A DNA stretch of 9,565 bases from the NCBI GenBank assembly GCA_016938095.1, contig JAFGVG010000026.1, positions 1 through 9,565 of the forward strand, given 5' to 3'. This stretch comes from Bacteroidales bacterium. GTDB lineage: Bacteria > Bacteroidota > Bacteroidia > Bacteroidales > UBA10428. Below are positions 6,621-9,565 of this stretch, in pieces. The notes under the pieces were generated by a model. The model was given only the letters and a program-made list of their open reading frames with translations, made no database searches and was not told the DNA's origin. Numbering within the stretch: position 1 is the first letter of the stretch; each line of letters starts with the position of its first letter. A program made the position numbers and the translations under genes.

Positions 6621-8891
6621 ATGGCATTTGACATTGATTTGATCCAAAAAGTATATGGATCTTTTGCAGCACGTGTTGACGCTGTTCGGAAATTGCTGGG
6701 TCGCCCGCTTACCCTTACAGAGAAGATCCTATACAACCATCTCGAGGCAGGTTTTCCGGAAAATGCATACACCAGGGGAAAAGATTATGTAAGCTTTTTG
6801 CCCGACAGGGTGGCAATGCAGGATGCCACAGCACAGATGGCACTATTGCAGTTCATGCAGGCAGGTCGTAAAAAAGTGGCGGTTCCTTCGACAGTGCATT
6901 GCGATCACCTGATATTGGCAAAGGATGGTGCTGCCGCAGACCTTTCCGCAGCCCGGGTAACCAATCGCGAGGTCTACGACTTCCTTTCATCAGTGTCAAA
7001 CAAATATGGTATCGGTTTCTGGAAACCCGGAGCCGGAATTATCCATCAGGTATTGCTTGAGAATTATGCCTTCCCTGGCGGAATGATGATTGGCACCGAT
7101 TCGCATACGGTGAATGCCGGTGGACTGGGTATGATAGCCATTGGCGTGGGTGGTGCGGACGCCTGCGACGTAATGGCCGGACTTTCGTGGGAAATGCGAT
7201 TCCCGAAGCTTATTGGCGTTAAACTTAAAGGAAAGTTGAGTGGCTGGGCGTCAGCCAAGGATGTTATTTTAAAGGTATCCGGTATACTAACGGTAAAAGG
7301 CGGTACCGGGTGTATTCTCGAATACTTTGGAGAAGGCGCTGAAACCATATCCTGCACAGGCAAGGGCACTATCTGCAACATGGGTGCCGAAATAGGGGCC
7401 ACTACCTCAATTTTCGGGTACGATGGTAAAATGGAAGAATACCTTCGGGGAACAGCCAGGGCCGAAATTGCCGATATGGCCAACCAAATAAGGCACTGCC
7501 TTACAGCCGATGAAGAAGTATATCAAAAACCTCATGAATATTTCGATGAATTGATTGAAATTGATCTGTCGACGCTTGAGCCTCATATTAACGGACCATT
7601 CACGCCCGATTTGGCAACGCCGGTTTCACAATTCGCCAAAGCAGTCAGGGAAAATGGTTGGCCCGAAAAACTCGAGGTTGGCCTTATCGGATCGTGCACC
7701 AATTCGTCGTATGAGGATCTTACCCGTGCTGCATCGGTTGCTAAACAGGCACTCGACAAAAACCTGAAAGCAAAATCGGAATTTACCATTACGCCGGGTT
7801 CAGAACAGGTGCGTTATACGGCCGAAAGGGATGGTCTGTTGGATATCTTCGAGAAAATTGGGGGAACGGTGCTGGCCAACGCCTGTGGACCCTGTATAGG
7901 CCAATGGGCAAGGCATGGTGCCGAAAAGCAGGAGAAAAACTCCATCATGACCTCTTTTAACCGAAACTTTGCCAAGCGTAACGACGGCAACCCAAATACA
8001 CACGGGTTTGTGGCGTCGCCCGAAATAGTGACGGCATACTCCATTGCCGGTAGCCTGACTTTTAACCCGATTACCGATACGCTTGTCAATGACAAAGGTG
8101 AAGAGGTGAAACTTGCCGAACCTAAAGGCATTGAAATGCCGTTAAAAGGTTTTGCGGTAAAGGATAACGGATACCAGGCTCCTGCAACAGATGGCAGTCG
8201 TATTGATGTTAAGGTGGATCCGAAGAGCGACAGACTGCAGCTTTTGGAGCCCTTTGAGCCCTGGAACGGGAAAGACCTGACCGGTCTCCGGTTGCTGATC
8301 AAAGTGAAAGGGAAATGCACTACCGACCATATTTCTATGGCAGGACCATGGCTTAAATACCGCGGCCATCTCGATAATATTTCGAACAATATGCTGATCG
8401 GTGCTGTCAATTATTTTAATGATAAAACCAATGCTGTTAAGAACCAGCTCACCGGTGTATATGGCGAAGTGCCTGTGACCGCCAGGCATTATAAGTCAGA
8501 AGGCATAGGTACGCTGGTTGTTGGTGATGAGAACTATGGCGAAGGATCGTCGCGTGAACATGCTGCCATGGAACCCAGGCATCTTGGCGTGAAAGCCGTG
8601 CTGGTCCGTTCATTTGCACGTATTCACGAGGCAAACCTAAAAAAACAGGGTATGCTGGCCCTGACTTTTGCCAATAAGGCCGATTATGACAAGATCAGGG
8701 AAGATGATATTTTTGATATTACCGGTTTGGATACGTTCAAAGCCAATGTACCATTGAACATCATACTTAAACATGCCGACGGTACACAGGATCAAATATT
8801 GGCCAATCATACCTACAACGACAACCAGATTGAATGGTTCAGGGCAGGTTCGGCACTGAATCTGATCCGGAAATCACAATCGGCAGGGTAG
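6621..8891 (+). CDS. acn: Aconitate hydratase, mitochondrial type
   Basis: The enzyme converts citrate to isocitrate through cis-aconitate in the citrate cycle, using a [4Fe-4S] cluster in the cytosol. At 756 residues it is close to mature mitochondrial aconitase in length and shorter than AcnA/IRP-type enzymes (about 890). Motifs appear in order: VPSTVHCDHLI, GIGFWKPGAGIIHQ, IGTDSHTVNAGGLG, IGSCTNSSYED, NACGPCIGQW, SFNRNFAKRNDGNPNTH, KGKCTTDHISMAGPW and GDENYGEGSSREHAA. The cluster cysteines are Cys359, Cys422 and Cys425, each one position later than in the mammalian enzyme (358, 421, 424). The catalytic serine pair is Ser643-Ser644. All key residues are present, so it should be active. The start at ATG 6621 fits the family, with no targeting peptide and no Shine-Dalgarno sequence. 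A mitochondrial-like aconitase is known from Bacteroides fragilis. The symbol acnA is often used in automatic annotation, but this is not the IRP-type AcnA. Confidence 0.97.
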   Translation: MAFDIDLIQKVYGSFAARVDAVRKLLGRPLTLTEKILYNHLEAGFPENAYTRGKDYVSFLPDRVAMQDATAQMALLQFMQAGRKKVAVPSTVHCDHLILAKDGAAADLSAARVTNREVYDFLSSVSNKYGIGFWKPGAGIIHQVLLENYAFPGGMMIGTDSHTVNAGGLGMIAIGVGGADACDVMAGLSWEMRFPKLIGVKLKGKLSGWASAKDVILKVSGILTVKGGTGCILEYFGEGAETISCTGKGTICNMGAEIGATTSIFGYDGKMEEYLRGTARAEIADMANQIRHCLTADEEVYQKPHEYFDELIEIDLSTLEPHINGPFTPDLATPVSQFAKAVRENGWPEKLEVGLIGSCTNSSYEDLTRAASVAKQALDKNLKAKSEFTITPGSEQVRYTAERDGLLDIFEKIGGTVLANACGPCIGQWARHGAEKQEKNSIMTSFNRNFAKRNDGNPNTHGFVASPEIVTAYSIAGSLTFNPITDTLVNDKGEEVKLAEPKGIEMPLKGFAVKDNGYQAPATDGSRIDVKVDPKSDRLQLLEPFEPWNGKDLTGLRLLIKVKGKCTTDHISMAGPWLKYRGHLDNISNNMLIGAVNYFNDKTNAVKNQLTGVYGEVPVTARHYKSEGIGTLVVGDENYGEGSSREHAAMEPRHLGVKAVLVRSFARIHEANLKKQGMLALTFANKADYDKIREDDIFDITGLDTFKANVPLNIILKHADGTQDQILANHTYNDNQIEWFRAGSALNLIRKSQSAG

Positions 8892-8898
8892 TGTAATA

Positions 8899-8930
8899 TT
8901 TGGTTACAACTTACCAATTTACTATATTCG
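8899..8930 (+). promoter_or_regulatory. Putative promoter of the UMF1-family transporter gene
   Basis: TTTG (8899-8902), a 20-nt spacer and TATATTCG (8923-8930) give a full -33 box with ideal spacing and a -7 box with one mismatch to TAnnTTTG. This is the best two-part promoter in the window. It begins 8 nt after the aconitase stop and predicts a leader of about 28 nt, so the transporter gene can be transcribed independently of aconitase. Confidence 0.5.
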
Positions 8931-8963
8931 TTCCATTATTGAATCTTACCACCCAGCATCGTT

Positions 8964-9565
8964 TTGAAAAGTATATCAGAACTCCGGCCCATTGCCAAAG
9001 GTGATAAAAAAACCATCAGGGCATGGGTAATGTACGACTGGTCCAACTCGGTATACCAGCTCACCATTGGATCAACCATTTTCCCTATTTACTATAATGC
9101 CATAACCAGGAACGGAAACGATTTTACTGTTAACTTTTTTGGTTATGAAGCGGTTAATACTGTGCTGTATTCTTGGTCTATTGCTGTTTCGTACCTGGTT
9201 ATAGCGCTTTTTTCACCCTTCTTTTCGTCAATAGCCGATTTTACCGGACGCCGAAAAACTTTTATGAAGGTTTTTACCTGGATAGGAGCCATTTCGTGCG
9301 GTCTGCTTTTCTTTTTCAATAAAAACACCGTGGAACTGGGTTTGCTGGCCTTTACCCTTGCCACCATAGGATATGGCGGCAGCCTGGTTTTTTATAATTC
9401 TTTTCTGCCCGTAATAACCGTGCCCGAAGATCAGGATAAGATAAGCGCCCGGGGTTATGCGCTTGGCTATTTGGGTGGGGTAATATTGTTGATTTTTAAC
9501 CTTGTTTTTGTATTGTTTCCAGGCTTTTTTGGTATTGAAGACGATACTTTTGCACCGCGTCTGGC
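8964..9565 (+). CDS. MFS transporter of the UMF1/Atg22-like family, 5' part (truncated by window edge)
   Basis: About 200 residues of an inner-membrane transporter are present and the rest lies to the right. A short polar head with KKTIRAWVMYDWSNSVYQL (from residue 15; YDWSNSVY at 24-31) is the hallmark start of UMF1 proteins. The MFS loop motif ADFTGRRK (91-98) lies between helices. SARGYALGYLGG (161-172) is the conserved Atg22/UMF1 segment. At least five hydrophobic helices can be seen. The substrate is unknown. The frame is open from 8943, after a TGA at 8940-8942, and its only ATG (9030) would remove the conserved YDW head region. TTG at 8964-8966, giving (M)KSISELRP, is therefore the likely start. 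A two-part promoter lies just upstream. Family call is firm and the start is moderately sure. Confidence 0.9.
   Translation, partial: MKSISELRPIAKGDKKTIRAWVMYDWSNSVYQLTIGSTIFPIYYNAITRNGNDFTVNFFGYEAVNTVLYSWSIAVSYLVIALFSPFFSSIADFTGRRKTFMKVFTWIGAISCGLLFFFNKNTVELGLLAFTLATIGYGGSLVFYNSFLPVITVPEDQDKISARGYALGYLGGVILLIFNLVFVLFPGFFGIEDDTFAPRL

Noticed and set aside
7814..8410. 198-codon open frame on the minus strand inside aconitase
   Set aside because: It is antisense to a strongly conserved gene, has no recognisable motif, and is explained by the codon pattern of the plus-strand gene.

Overview
The window reads as an ordinary chromosomal stretch from a member of the Bacteroidota. Several signs agree. 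Gene starts lack Shine-Dalgarno sequences, and upstream regions carry Bacteroidota-style -7 boxes (TAnnTTTG) with TTG/TTTG boxes about 20 nt further up. The secreted protein has an '...SFA|Q' signal-peptide end, the aconitase is of the mitochondrial type, and ComEC ends in a domain with no metal-ligand motif. I see no mobile element, CRISPR array, tRNA, rRNA or clear sign of horizontal transfer. No stretch longer than 300 bases lacks a gene.

Layout from left to right. Positions 1-414 (minus) hold the 5' part of a dihydroorotate dehydrogenase-like flavoprotein gene that runs off the left edge. It is divergent from comEC (596-2746, plus), which encodes the inner-membrane DNA-uptake channel protein. 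comEC converges on a yciO-type Sua5/YciO/YrdC gene (2749-3363, minus) with only 2 bp between the stop codons. Upstream of yciO on the same strand is a small secreted protein made of about ten regular YD-like repeats (3443-4396, minus). A 187-bp intergenic region then separates this from a plus-strand run of three genes: a membrane-anchored protein fusing an AsmA-like region to a GT51 peptidoglycan glycosyltransferase (4584-6560), a mitochondrial-type aconitase (6621-8891), and the 5' part of a UMF1-family MFS transporter gene (8964 to the right edge).

The genes do not form an evident shared pathway. Functions cover flavin redox chemistry, DNA uptake, carbamoyl-adenylate-type nucleotide chemistry, a surface or periplasmic repeat protein, cell-wall synthesis, the citrate cycle and transport. 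Most genes have their own promoter-like sequence, so the three plus-strand genes on the right need not be one transcript. The points most worth a second look are the AsmA-GT51 architecture, the stand-alone YD-repeat exported protein, and the altered motifs in ComEC. I did not find convincing evidence for a previously undescribed multi-gene system.
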